Source: Oreohelix idahoensis (Eukaryota > Mollusca > Gastropoda > Stylommatophora > Oreohelicidae). From it: DNA of 64,000 bases. Below are positions 10,573 through 21,603 of the stretch, in pieces (the stretch's first letter is position 1; every line of letters begins with the position of its first letter). The notes beneath the pieces are model-generated. The model was given only the letters and a program-made list of their open reading frames with translations, did not search any database and was not told the origin of the DNA. The stretch lies in assembly GCA_024509875.1 (NCBI GenBank), contig JAMPIV010003457.1:488410-552409 (forward strand). The letters are read 5' to 3'. The translations under genes were made by a program, and so were the position numbers.

Positions 10573-11646
10573 ATGGCTACATCACAAGGAGATATAGTGT
10601 ACCAACAACAACAGCAACAACAACAACAACAGCCGATATTTGCTTCACCACCACAGGAGCAAGAACCAACAATGGCTGCACTCAAGAGTATTACTGAGAC
10701 GTTATATAATGTTGACTTATACGCAAAATATAATCAGATCAGATCAGTGATAACCCCATTTAAAGGAGACTCGAAAGAATTCAGAAGATGGATGAAAGAC
10801 GCAGACAGATTTGCTACTATGATAAACGCAAGCACAGATACGGAACGAAAGAAGATACTATATTTTTCATCTGACTCTCTCGTTACTGACTTCCTAAGGA
10901 GACGTGATAATACATATCCAACTGAGACATATGAGTCATTGAAGAAAGAGTTAACGAAACGCTATAGTGACATTACTAATACGGAACATGCGTGGTCATT
11001 GCTTCGCCGCATCAAACAACAACGTAACGAGCCTATACAATCTTATGCAGAGAAGTTATTAAATTTGGCAGAGGAGGCATTCCTGAATGGGTTGACAGCA
11101 TCACCAGACCTAGAGAAGCATCTGGTAGGAATCTTTATTGACGGACTGTTGGGCAGTAGTACAAAACTCCATATGATTCGCAAGGATCCCAATACAATAA
11201 ATGAAGCCATCCAGATAGCGATTACAGAGGAAAATGTTCAAACGAGATTTAATCAATGTATTGAGCAGGAGCCAACAGTTGAGTCACAAGTAGAACATGA
11301 ACCGATGGAGATTGGACATTCCCGCTCGCGTTGGCGTCGCCCAAGCCGGATGGAAAACCAGGGACAGATAAACACAAATTATCCTCGACATTTTCCCAGA
11401 CAGCAGAGCATACAACAGGTTAATATCCCTACTTGCTTCAATTGTGGTTTTAGAGGACACATAGCCCCTGAGTGCCGACAACAACATCCTCGCCTACGCC
11501 AGCAGGATTACAACAATTCACAACAGAGTGGTTATAGTAACACTCGTGGGCATAGTCAAAATTTCCGAGGAGCGCACACACCATCCAACTTTAGTACCAG
11601 ACGAGCACGAATGTACAACCAGGGAAACGGAACAGTCAATCACTAA
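10573..11646 (+). CDS. gag: Gypsy 1 gag (capsid/nucleocapsid)
   Basis: 357 residues, uninterrupted, starting 18 bases after the primer-binding site. A polyglutamine run at residues 11-20 precedes a capsid-like helical region (about 50-230), with PFKGDSKEFRRWMKDADRF and a conserved YAEKLLNLAEEAF segment. A single CCHC knuckle CFNCGFRGHIAPEC (Cx2Cx4Hx4C) near residue 293-306 is followed by an R/N/Q-rich tail. It forms the particle that packages element RNA. The final codons overlap pol in the -1 frame, with a canonical slippery site 16 bases upstream of the stop codon (see 11622-11663). Confidence 0.9.
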   Translation: MATSQGDIVYQQQQQQQQQQPIFASPPQEQEPTMAALKSITETLYNVDLYAKYNQIRSVITPFKGDSKEFRRWMKDADRFATMINASTDTERKKILYFSSDSLVTDFLRRRDNTYPTETYESLKKELTKRYSDITNTEHAWSLLRRIKQQRNEPIQSYAEKLLNLAEEAFLNGLTASPDLEKHLVGIFIDGLLGSSTKLHMIRKDPNTINEAIQIAITEENVQTRFNQCIEQEPTVESQVEHEPMEIGHSRSRWRRPSRMENQGQINTNYPRHFPRQQSIQQVNIPTCFNCGFRGHIAPECRQQHPRLRQQDYNNSQQSGYSNTRGHSQNFRGAHTPSNFSTRRARMYNQGNGTVNH

Positions 11647-11663
11647 GCAGGACCGTTAGTGAT
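11622..11663 (+). promoter_or_regulatory. Programmed -1 ribosomal frameshift signal between gag and pol
   Basis: GGGAAAC at 11622-11628 sits in the gag frame as G GGA AAC, a perfect X XXY YYZ slippery heptamer. Ten bases downstream, ATCACTAA (11639-11646) pairs with TTAGTGAT (11656-11663), giving an 8-bp perfect stem with a 9-base loop; the gag TAA stop lies inside the stem. The -1 frame is open from before the heptamer through the protease at 11840, so slippage here fuses gag to pol. Heptamer, frame and stem are seen directly; that it works is inference. Confidence 0.8.
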
Positions 11664-13889
11664 GACTGTAAAGGAAATGAAGAAGACAACTACCTTCATC
11701 GGAGGTCCGGAAACATAAACAACAACAATATGGTGTCACATCTAACACCTTTTCCTCAAAGGACACCGCAACAACAAATGCATTCTATAAATATCACCCC
11801 AGATCCTAGTTCATGCCTGATCAAGATTCATAACAAAAATTATCGCGCACTTGTGGACACTGGCGCTTCAGTAAGTTTGATTAGAGAACAGTTATACAAA
11901 CAAATCAAACACCTTGTAACTTTTCGACCCCCAAACACGTTTATGGCATCAGTGACAGGAGAATCTCTGAAGTCTTGTGGTACAGCATATATCAAGTTCC
12001 ACATAGGACAACAACAGATTACACATCCCTTTATAATTACACGTGGGATGTCCAGAAATTTCATTTTAGGTAGAGATTTTCTTACCTCTCACAACGCTAG
12101 GATATATTTCGACCTGAACAAGATCAATATTAATGGGGAGTACATACAATTACAAGACGATATACACATAGCATCTTTGGTGCGGTTGACGACTCCAGTC
12201 ACAGTACAGCCTAACACACTTGTGATAGCCAGAGGACGAATCAAGTGTTCTAATTATATTGAACCAGGACAGACAGTACAAATTGAACCTTTGGAGAATG
12301 AGGATATAAATGATGAACCCCTCATGTTTGTCACAGAAGGTATCGCACAAGTTTCATCCTCACGTGATTTCCCGGTCATGATTATAAACACGTCGGGACA
12401 GGCTACAACGATACACAGAGGTACAATAGTTGCTAAAGTACAAAGATCGTCCTTAACTGCTACCAAGAACAGTAAGATACCTGAAGTTAGTCAGAGTCGA
12501 AACCATTATTCCCCCGTTCCACGCATATCCCAAAGTCATACCCCAGGTTACCCTACCGACTCTGGCAGAAAAAGTCATTGGCAGAGTACAGATGTTAACC
12601 ACTTCACTAACAGATATGGAGTTAGGCATTATACACGAGCAACAAGGAAGATGGGCCAATCAAATAGAATAGTGGACAGATACAGAATTGATGACCAGCG
12701 GAATAATAAGGGAAGAAGATGTCAACAAACATTGCATAGGTATACGATGAATGACGCAAAATACATACCTAATAATCATGTTACGCCCACACACGGAGAG
12801 AGGAAACATAATAAGCAAGATGATACACTGTATAAAAAAGCTTGCAGAAATGAACCTGAACACATAAATGCAAGTGCGAAGAAAGATGAATATTATAGTT
12901 ATGCACGGAGAGTGAATCAAGTGATCCAAAGAAGAGCACAGGATGGAATATATAGAAGACCAGGTGATAGCACAGGACAAGTTCATTATGTCAATCTTGT
13001 TACCCACCATATACCACCAACTTCAGCAAAGCCCTTTGAATACTGTCGTAGTCAACGACAAAGTAGACGTCATATTTATAATACAGAGGAAGAGCATACT
13101 CCATGGCGGAAACCCAATACGAGATACTCAAACAAACCACTGTATCAAGGATACGAGTTCAGATATTCAAATCCCTTTGAATACGGTCGTAGTAAACGAC
13201 AGAGCAGACGGAATGTATATAGAACATATGAAAAGCATACTCCATGGCGGAAACCCACTGCGAGATATACAAATAAATCATTTTGTCAGAAAGAAGAGCC
13301 CAGATGGTTTAAACCTTTTGATTATTCTAAGAGAGAACAAGACAGAAGAAGGAACTTCTACAGAACTGAAGAACATAATACGTATGTTAAAACACCTTGG
13401 ACAAATAATGAGTCTTACAGACGAAATGACACACCTGATCGGTTGTCACAGTTATTGGCCACATTGAAAGTGGATGATCAACATAAATCCAAACTCACCA
13501 CGTTCGTTACTAAACACCAGGATGTGTTTGCACTAACAGATATGGAGTTAGGCAGAACTAACACAGTACATATGGACATTCAAACTACAACAGAAGAACC
13601 CATTAGTTTGAAACCATACCACACTCCATTGAAAAACCGTGAAATAGTGGAAAAAGCCATAAATGACATGTTGAATGCAGGAGTTATAGAGAGATCGAGA
13701 TCAGCATGGTCGTCACCAATAGTGATTGTCTCAAAGAAAGACGGAACGAGTAGATTCTGTTGCGATTATCGAGCATTGAACAGAATTACAAAAACGATTT
13801 CATATCCATTGCCACGCATAGATGATATTTTGGCGACACTTGGACATTCTACACACTTCACTACATTGGACTTTGGTGTTTTCCTATGA
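11629..13889 (+). pseudogene. pol: Gypsy 1 pol part 1: protease, long basic linker, start of RT
   Basis: Continues from the -1 shift; the first ATG in this frame is at 11730 but is unlikely to be the true start. The aspartic protease motif ALVDTGASVSLI is near residue 40 counted from 11730, with FILGRDFL about 70 residues on. A linker of roughly 440 residues, extremely rich in R, Y, N and T, separates protease from RT and contains a 47-residue tandem repeat (13030-13450). RT begins near residue 600 with VIERSRSAWSSPIVIVSKKDG and FCCDYRALNRIT. The frame stops at 13889 within RT motif A (TTLDF) because several bases are missing just before, relative to other Gypsy RTs. Confidence 0.85.
13030..13450 (+). 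repeat. 141-bp in-frame tandem repeat in the protease-RT linker, 3 copies
   Basis: Copies start near 13030, 13170 and 13311, each opening with the codons for KPFEY/NPFEY/KPFDY followed by an R/S/Q-rich stretch and HTPWRKP-type words; the third is more diverged. Period is 141 bp (47 codons). Confidence 0.8.
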
Positions 13890-14557
13890 CACCAGCAGCG
13901 AAAGAAAAGTCAACATTTTGTACACACATGGGTAGTTACAAATGGAACGTTATGCCTTTTGGTTTGAAAGGAAGTCCCGCGACATATATGGCATTGATGG
14001 ACGAAGTTCTACAAGGGATGCATTCTTTTGCATTAGCTTATATAGACGATGTACTTATTCACACATCAGGTACTGTGGATGACCATCTAAAGAAGGTTGA
14101 ACAGGTTTTTGATCGCCTCCGACACCACCAAGTTAAACTCAAACTAAGTAAATGCGAGTTCCTAAAAACAGAAACCAAATATTTAGGGTTTATAGTCAAC
14201 AAAGATGGTATTCGCCCGGACACAGATAAAGTAGAAGCAATAAGAAAAATGCCCGCCCCCACAACAGTGAAGCAGGTACGAGCGTATATTGGTTGCTGTG
14301 GATATTACAGACGCCACGTTATTAACTTTTCAAAGGCCGCTGAACCACTCATTGCCCTTACCAAGAAATATTCAAGATTTAAGTGGACAAAAGAATGCCA
14401 AGAATCCTTCGATTACCTTAAGGAAGCACTTACAAAGATACCACTGCTCGCACATCCAGATATATTTCGCCCAATGATCTTGTATACGGATGCTTCAGAT
14501 ACAGCAATAGCCCTTGTTTGGTCCAACCCAGAGAAGAAAATGAGACACTTATTATAA
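13886..14557 (+). pseudogene. pol: Gypsy 1 pol part 2: RT core and start of RNase H
   Basis: Contains RT MPFGLKGSPATY, the catalytic box YIDDVLIH with both Asp residues, the LKLSKCEFLKTETKYLGF thumb motif and YYRRHVINFSK, then the RNase H opening LYTDASDTAI. Frame changes relative to part 1 at about 13880 and to part 3 at about 14515, where a small indel shifts reading. Catalytic residues look intact despite the breaks. Confidence 0.87.
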
Positions 14558-17409
14558 CAGAAATTCCTAATGAGATGCCTATAGCATTTGTGTCACATGC
14601 CCTCTCTAAAACACAGAAACGATGGTCGACAACAGAGAAAGAAGCGTTTGCCATACATTACGCGATACAAAAACTTGGTTTTTATATCAGAGGTACCAAA
14701 CTTACTATTAGAACAGACCACCAACCATTAGTGAATTGGCTCACTAAGACGCAGGAGCAGCCAAAGAAGTTACAAATATGGTCTATGAACTTACAATCCT
14801 ATGACACAAAAATTGAATACATACCGGGTACTCAAAATACGTGTGCAGACCTCCTTTCTCGAACGCCTCAGCCTAGTATTATACATGAAGATGATCCACA
14901 TGCGTTCACTGATATCAATGACAATGCAAATGAGATCAACATTATAAGTTCCAATAGATTAGATGATGAAAATACCACCGCCACAACAGATACCGGCACA
15001 CAGCAAACAACGGATATAGACATATTTGTTGTACATGCTGAGCAGAGAAAAGATCCCGAAATTCTCAAAATCATCAAACAAATAGAAACGAAACCTACAT
15101 CATGTAAACAGTTTATAACCTTGCCACATGATCAAATACTATATCATATTGATGAGAAACAAGAAGGGAGACTACAGAAAGTAATTCCACAGTCAGTAAT
15201 ACCTCAATTACTAGAGCAGTTCCATGAAAATAATGGACATGTTGGAAGAGATAAAACCATTGACATTATCAAGAAAAGATACTATTGGATGTCAATGTAC
15301 AAGGACATAGTTGAATATGTTAGTACTTGCAAAATATGCAGAATGAGAAACATGAGACCAACTAAAGTTCCCTTACAAGAAATGAAACCATCTCATTTCC
15401 CTATGGAAGTTATAAGTATGGACATTTCTGGTCCATATCCTGTTACGCATTCTGGAAATGCATACCTCTTACACATTGTCGATCAATATTCGGTATGGCC
15501 TGAAAGTTATCCTCTCAAGAACATAACGTCAGCGACAGTGACAGAGTTTCTTCTACAAGAATTTGTACAAAGACATGGTTGTCCTAAGAGAATAATAACA
15601 GATAACGGGAAACAATTTGTCGGTAATCCTTTTAAGAAGACACTCCAGACTCTGCATATTCAACATTCGACTAGCAGTTTCTATAGACCGCCGGCAAATG
15701 GAAGAAATGAGAGAATGCATGCTACATTGCATGATATCCTTGCTAAATATATACAAGGAAATGCACAATATTGGGATTTATATATCAATCAAGCTCTGGA
15801 AGCGATAAGAGTAAATATAAACGAAACGACAGGACTGTCTCCGTTCTACATGCTATATGGACGTGAACCTACCTTACCATTAGACAATCTCCTGCAACCC
15901 CAAAGTAAGTATCAAGGTGAGGATCCCATTGAAGTTATACTACAAGAAAAGTATAGAGCACACCAGATAGCTAATCAAAACTCCCAGAAAGCTTTTAAGA
16001 AATGGCAGAAGCAGCATGATAAAAGAGCTCAATTAGAACAATTTCAAGTTGGTGATAAAGTTTATCACAAGAAGAACGTTCGAGATAATAAATTTGACGC
16101 ACGATGGCTTGACGGATATAAAGTGTTGGAACAGACAACACCTATAAAATATATATTATGGAATGAAGAAAAGAACATAGTCACCAAAGCACACGCAGCG
16201 CAGATAAAGAAAGATAATCATCGCCCCACAGCACCGCCAGCTTTACAGAGTAGCAGACCAGTACGAAAAGCCACGTTGAGTTACTATGATTTTGTAGACT
16301 CATCAAGCACTTCACATAGTGAACACGACACAGATGGTGAGCAGAACACTAACGAAGAACAACGTAATACTCCAGATCAGCTACAAAATGCTATACATCG
16401 CCTGACTCGCTGCAGAGAAAACTCAGAAGATGAAGATGATATTCCACCAGCAGAACTAAGAGAAAGATTGATATACAGAGATAATCGTCTACACGAGAGG
16501 GATAATAGTACACCACTATCGGTACATGATGAAGAGCCCCATACATCCATAACAAGTCAAACATACTATGGCAGTCAGAGATTACCACCGTCAGCTTCCA
16601 GTCAACACCAGCCTACACATTCCAGTTGGGACAGCGAAGACGAGAGGCCTTTGCAACCAGCAACGAGAAACAACATAACTCCCCATAGTAGGAGCCTTAC
16701 AGAAGAACATATGAGTCGACAGTTACCACCATCAACTTCCAGTCAACACCAGCTTACACATTCCAGTTGGGACAGCGAAGACGAGAGGCCTTTGCAACCA
16801 GCAACGAGAAACAACATAACCCCCCATAGTAGGAGCCTTACAGAAGAACATACGAGTCGACAGTTACCACCGTCAACTTCAAGTCAACACCAGCCTATAC
16901 ACTCTAGCTGGGACAGTGATGATGAGAGACCTTTACAAGCAACGAGAAGCAACAAACCACATCATAATCGGAGCCCTCCAGCAGAACATATAAACAGTAA
17001 CAAGAATATCATTGATACACCTGTGGTACCTGTTGAATCAGAACTTGACATAACAGAACGAGAAGAAAGTGACATCGATTGCATGGATGACACTACCAAC
17101 ACCGAGATACGTATACCTACCAAGCGCCCTTACCACCCTTCGTCACCAGATACACCACCAAGAGCGAAGTTGTTACGCCTACCGCAAGAACATGTACGAG
17201 CCAGATTCAAAAGAAATCATCGTCAAGTACACAAACCGTCTCTAGGTTTACAACAACATACAAATATTCCTTCGCCCCCTTTCTCCTGCAGAGCGACTAT
17301 AAATACGACAGAGCAGTCAATACCAACTTCGTCACAGTACGACAGTCGTCTCTCCGGTCGAGAAATTACACTGTTGGAACTTGCAAAAAAAATCTCCAAC
17401 TTGATGTAA
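14518..17409 (+). pseudogene. pol: Gypsy 1 pol part 3: RNase H, integrase and long acidic tail
   Basis: 963-residue open frame. RNase H continues with FVSHALSKTQKRWSTTEKEAFA and RTDHQPLVNWL. Integrase follows: zinc-binding H-H-C-C (HENNGHVGRDKT...CKICRMRN), and the DDE core with MDISGPYP, ITDNGKQFVG and a Glu in PPANGRNERMHATL. A GPY/F-like region lies near residues 500-560. The last 380 residues are unusual: a polar, acidic, low-complexity tail with three 47-residue repeats (16582-17000), then a basic stretch (RARFKRNHRQVHK) before the stop. Tails after Gypsy integrases often carry targeting modules; no chromodomain is recognised here. Confidence 0.87.
16582..17000 (+). repeat. 141-bp in-frame tandem repeat in the integrase tail, 3 copies
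   Basis: Copies start at 16582, 16723 and 16864, each beginning LPPS and containing HSSWDSEDERPLQ and SRSLTEEH-like words. First two copies are nearly identical, the third diverges towards its end. Confidence 0.92.
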
Positions 17410-17920
17410 TCGTCGTAAAGTACTCACCCAGCTATAGTACTAATTCGCAGCACTCACCCAGCAATAGTGCTTAAGAGGTACTCCAATCAGCATAGTACCC
17501 AACGTTAAGTTAATTAATTAAGTTTCTCTGTGGTTAATTTAGTGGATATTGATATTCCGGAGCACACTTAGACACTCACATTACTCACTAACCTTTTTAA
17601 AGAGAGAGTATAGAACTTTGAAACAGAAAGATACAGAAAATAAACATATTACATATAATCTCATGAGTGTGACAAAGTAGATTAAATACATATAATCTCA
17701 CGAGTGTGATAAAGTAGAATAACTACATAGAATCTCATGAAGCCTAACAGTGTTCTTCCCAAGGTACAAGATTCAGCACACCAGAGGATCAAGACTGATA
17801 ATTATTAATATATATAAATCGCATTAGATGTATGTTGATGATGTATCAATTTCAGGCATATACTTTTCAGGGACCAGACAAAGAGGAAAATGAAAAAAAA
17901 AAGAAGAGAAGAAGAGATCT
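17410..17920 (+). other. Gypsy 1 3' untranslated region with purine tract
   Basis: No open frame. Short degenerate repeats (ACATATAATCTCATGAGTGTG-like) occur at 17650-17740. A purine tract rich in GAAAA/GAAGA at about 17882-17918 is the best polypurine-tract candidate, which would put the 3' LTR start near 17920 rather than at the first block shared with the 5' LTR. Confidence 0.5.
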
Positions 17921-18168
17921 GATACAGACTCAGTCAAGTTATAGTAGAGTAAGAAACTCTCTTTGCACTGATGATGAGCGTCCCCACTTGCCATTATAAT
18001 GCTTATATAGCGACACTAGGGATACGACATGGTTGCAGTATTGATGCTGTAGGTAATGCTTACTTGAGAAATGATGGTAATGACACTTATATAATCAGGT
18101 CTACATTAATTTCAGACAATGATGTTGGGTATTTTGCTAGGTCTGATATACATGGGTATAACATATAG

Positions 18169-18530
18169 CTTCAGACAGAGTTGACGATTTGACTGGTGCA
18201 TCCAAGGCTAGAATCAGCCGAGCACATCAAACTCTGACTTATAGACACATATCTTTCACTATAGCCCCAGGACAGGTATTAGCTTCAGACTTCAGCCGAG
18301 TCGATGATTTGACTGGTGCATCCAAGGCTAGAATCAGCCGAGCACATCAAACTCTGACTTATAGACACATATCTTTCACTATAGCCCCAGGACAGGTATT
18401 AGTGCATGCATATAGCTTCAGACAGAGTTGATGATTTGACTGGTGCATCCAAGGCTAGAATCAGCCGAGCACATCAAACTCTGACTTATTGACATGTCTT
18501 TCACTATCGCATTGGGACATTTGTTTATGC
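18169..18530. repeat. 121-124-bp tandem repeat, 3 copies
   Basis: The block starting AGCTTCAGACAGAGTTGA and carrying GATTTGACTGGTGCATCCAA recurs at 18186, 18307 and 18431 (positions of the second word) with near identity. It lies between the Gypsy 1 purine tract and the block shared by both LTRs, so it may be within the 3' LTR upstream part. Confidence 0.9.
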
Positions 18531-18959
18531 ATATTTTGTTCTACTACTTAGGTTAATTCTGCTTATCTGTCCGATATAGTGTATCAACGACATTAACGGC
18601 GGATATTTTAAGACATAAAAAGGTACTGACAAACCTCTGTGTCCAGAGGCAGTTACCATGTCGAAAACATGTATATACCTAAATATTATAAATATAGAGT
18701 TATAGTTGATTTTTGTTGTTGTATTGGATGAGGTTGACTATTGATAATATACCTCAAACTAAGTTTTGGCAATTGTAATGAGATAAGGTTACACTTGGCA
18801 TCCTAATTTTTTCCTTGAGATTTGTTTTAGATATTAAGATTTAGACTTTGAGAATGTATATATACAGGAGCAGAGATGGTGGTATGCTAAAGGTAGATGG
18901 AATTAGTAGTTGATAGAACACAAATGTCTCCCTACGGGATACATTTGTATGGCCCCGGG

Positions 18960-19649
18960 TTGTATGTCACCGTTGGGTTTGCCCAAAGCATTATTTGTGC
19001 TTCAAGCAAGGTTTATATGAACGGTGATTTGGTTTTAGTCAAGTAAAAGAGTGTAGAAAAATGGTTTAGGAAAAATGAAGGGATTTGGATACAGACTATT
19101 TGTCTTAGTTGAAGGGAGATAAAATGAGTGAAGGGATGCTTTGAGAAAAGGGAGGAAACTCCGCATATTACGGTTGGTGGATAAAAGTCTTGAATTAGGG
19201 TTAAGCAGATTTAGTCGGTTCTCAATTATGGTTGAGAAAATTAGCATCTAACGATTTTATAGTAAGCTTTAAAGAAGAGAATATGGTGTTCAGTTAAAAC
19301 GTCAAAGGGAGATAACGTAGAATTTAAGTCCCTTGTAGGTTTTAGTGAGTTGAGGAAAAAATACACACGGGAATAGAGTGAGAGAAGTCTAAAAATAACA
19401 GACGATAGTTCACTGAATTCGCTTACGATCATTCACGGAATAACAACCAAGAAGGGTACGAACGAGCCAAGTGTTGAAAGTAAGAAGGAAAGTAGTTCAT
19501 CCAAGAATAGTCAACTCTGGCGGAGAGGGCCAGTACCAAACACTACTAACTTAAAACTTGGAAGATATACAAGGAGACTGGTGTGAGTCACACAACTAGG
19601 CCTGCCACCTGCCACCTAGTAAAGATTAAGACGAGGTATCGCGGTTACA
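18960..19649 (+). repeat. 3' LTR of Gypsy 1 (portion shared with the 5' LTR)
   Basis: 19017-19427 and 19424-19649 match the two 5' LTR blocks with few substitutions. It ends GTTACA as the 5' LTR does. The LTR may extend left to about 17920; the corresponding part of the 5' LTR is missing where the LINE abuts. Confidence 0.8.
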
Positions 19650-20088
19650 CAAGAAAGTGCACTTGGAAACAGATGAGAGAACCTTATACCACTCATAACC
19701 AAACTTTTATTATACGCTTGTTATTTCTTTAATAAAGAAATAAAATTAGTGATGAAATGAAGACAGTTATAAACGATGAAAACGGAAAGATATCACGAGC
19801 AGAGGTTTGACACAAAGTCCCATTGCATTTATTTTGAGAAACGTTGATAATTAACACTTTTAATTTTTAAATCTCTTGAGATATGCGTCACTGAAGGCCT
19901 TTTAACAATGATATGGATATAACTGTGTGTGTGGGTATGTGAGTGTGGTATAAACGTAGAGGCGATATAGCATTGTGTCTTCTGTAGCGGGAACACGACT
20001 CGGTCTCTCTTCTTGTGCCTGCTACCCCAGATGGTATTTTTGCTGGACTGCGGGAAAATCTACAAGTATGAGACATCTCTGTCTAGAA
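19650..20088. other. Non-coding sequence with MITE target site
   Basis: AT-rich, no coding region recognised. Its last 8 bases, GTCTAGAA at 20081-20088, are the left target duplication of the hAT MITE. Confidence 0.6.
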
Positions 20089-20430
20089 CAAGGTATCTTA
20101 ACCTGTGGTCCACGGACCATGCTGGTGTTCCATGAAATAGTTTCTACTAGGTCCGTGTCCATAACCTAAAAGTTTAATTTCACCATAATTTTTACTGGAA
20201 AAATTATCATTTATTTTTGCATTGAAAATATCTTTTTTTTTTACAGATTGTTTCTGTATTTCGATATGATTATATGTAAACTTAACTATTTTTCTTTGTT
20301 ATAACATATATTATATTTATACAAAAGTTTTAATTATGCGTCTAGGTGCATTTTGTTTTCTAAGAACCAGTCCGTAGCCTTCTGTGAACAATCAAGGGAT
20401 CCATGGACCAGGGAAGATTAAGAACCCCTG
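20089..20430. mobile_element. hAT-type MITE, 342 bp, intact ends
   Basis: Flanked by a perfect 8-bp duplication GTCTAGAA (20081-20088 and 20431-20438). The left end CAAGGTATCTTAACCTGTGG and the right end, read inward, CAGGGGTTCTTAATCTTCCC form imperfect terminal inverted repeats that continue into GGTCCA(C/T)GGA. Eight-base duplications and CAGNGGTTCTTAACC-type ends are hAT hallmarks. There is no transposase, so it must have been moved by an autonomous relative. Confidence 0.88.
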
Positions 20431-20676
20431 GTCTAGAAACTCTTCTGTCCGATGTTTTCTTTGACCTTTGATGCCACTAATAGGATTGACGATTGTCCTG
20501 TTGAGTATATTTCTTAGTCTGGACCTACTGGCTCTGTATGCGTAAACAAATTCAAGTTGAAAGTCTTATGCCTGAGTAGCTGCTATGTTTGGATCAAGTA
20601 GTCATGTATACAGCAGATATGAGATTAATATGAAGTCAACCACTCCTCTTATAAAACATTGGAAGTTTACAAATAA

Positions 20677-20680
<4 letters not shown>

Positions 20681-20766
<86 letters not shown>

Positions 20767-20827
20767 GGAGAGAGAGAGAAAGAAAGAGATAGAGAGAGAG
20801 AAAGAGAGAGAGGGAGAGGGAGAGAGA
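20681..20827. repeat. (GA)n microsatellite, perfect then interrupted
   Basis: About 80 bases of uninterrupted AG followed by imperfect GA-rich sequence. The long ERERER/SLSLSL frames across it are by-products. Confidence 0.97.
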
Positions 20828-20868
20828 TACGCTGTATTATTTGTCTTAATAAGAAATAATATATTAAA

Positions 20869-20905
20869 CCAGGGATTCTTAACCTGTGGGTTGCAAAAAG
20901 ACCTC
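20869..20905. mobile_element. Possible single hAT terminus
   Basis: CAGGGATTCTTAACCTGTGG resembles the end of the nearby MITE and other hAT termini. No matching inverted end or 8-bp duplication was found to the right, so this may be a truncated relative. Confidence 0.4.
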
Positions 20906-21598
20906 ATCGATTTGCAGGGCAAAGCTATTGCCATCCAATCAAAATCTTGACGTTTGCTGCGCTAAAATAGCTACCTACCCATTTTTGGCAAAGTAAGCGC
21001 TTCAAGTCTTGATCCCATTGGTGGTACTTTAATCACGTGATGTGCTACGGCGTATTAGAATGGGAAATCCCTGTCATCAGACATTTCACCCTGCAGTCAT
21101 AAAACTATTGTGCTCATTCATTCATAATGCCACAGTAATCTTGCACACTCTTGCTTTTAAATATGAGACAAAAAAATTATGGGTATTTCGCTTACCTTCC
21201 TTACTTCAAGCCAATCTATAACACAAAATCAAATGATCTATGATATAAAAGAACTATTCAGCAATGCTAGTCTTCGCAAAATTCCACGCTTTGTATTTTT
21301 CGGTTTGAGCCAGGAAGGTTTTCCATCTCTGCTCCCTATACGGTTCTGCTCAATGTATATCTGTTCCACTTTAATGATGAGTTCAGACCTTTTGTTTAGA
21401 GTATTTATTTAAAATAAACAAAATACAAACTTCATTACTTTTTATCATTGTCCATCATTTCTGTTGTGTATCTTATTTCTATAAATATTATTTTCTGTTG
21501 CAGCTTTATTAGTTCTTGTTCATCAATTATTATTTTTATATGTAAACGAAAGTTGGTCAATATGCACAAAATTATGTGTATGCTTTTTTCCAGAAATC
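20906..21598. other. Non-coding stretch left of Gypsy 2
   Basis: No coding region, RNA gene or repeat family recognised. It ends in the 5-bp target duplication CTCAG at 21599-21603. Confidence 0.5.
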
Positions 21599-21603
21599 CT
21601 CAG

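Larger units (their letters stand above)
8908..19650 (+). mobile_element. Gypsy (Ty3-type) LTR retrotransposon, element 1
   Basis: Order on the plus strand: 5' LTR (end near 10532), primer-binding site (10543-10555), gag (10573-11646), pol with protease, RT, RNase H and integrase (to 17409), a purine-rich tract (about 17882-17918) and a 3' LTR ending at 19649. The two LTRs share two blocks with only a few percent difference, so the insertion is fairly young. Pol nevertheless has a small deletion near 13880 and a frameshift near 14515. PR-RT-RH-IN order and the sequence motifs place it in Ty3/Gypsy. Confidence 0.9.

Noticed and set aside
14518..17409. An env-like gene at the end of Gypsy 1
   Set aside because: The extra 380 residues continue the integrase frame, are polar and repetitive, and have no signal peptide or membrane segment.
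20585..20950. Frames rich in ERERER / SLSLSL
   Set aside because: Translation of a (GA)n microsatellite.
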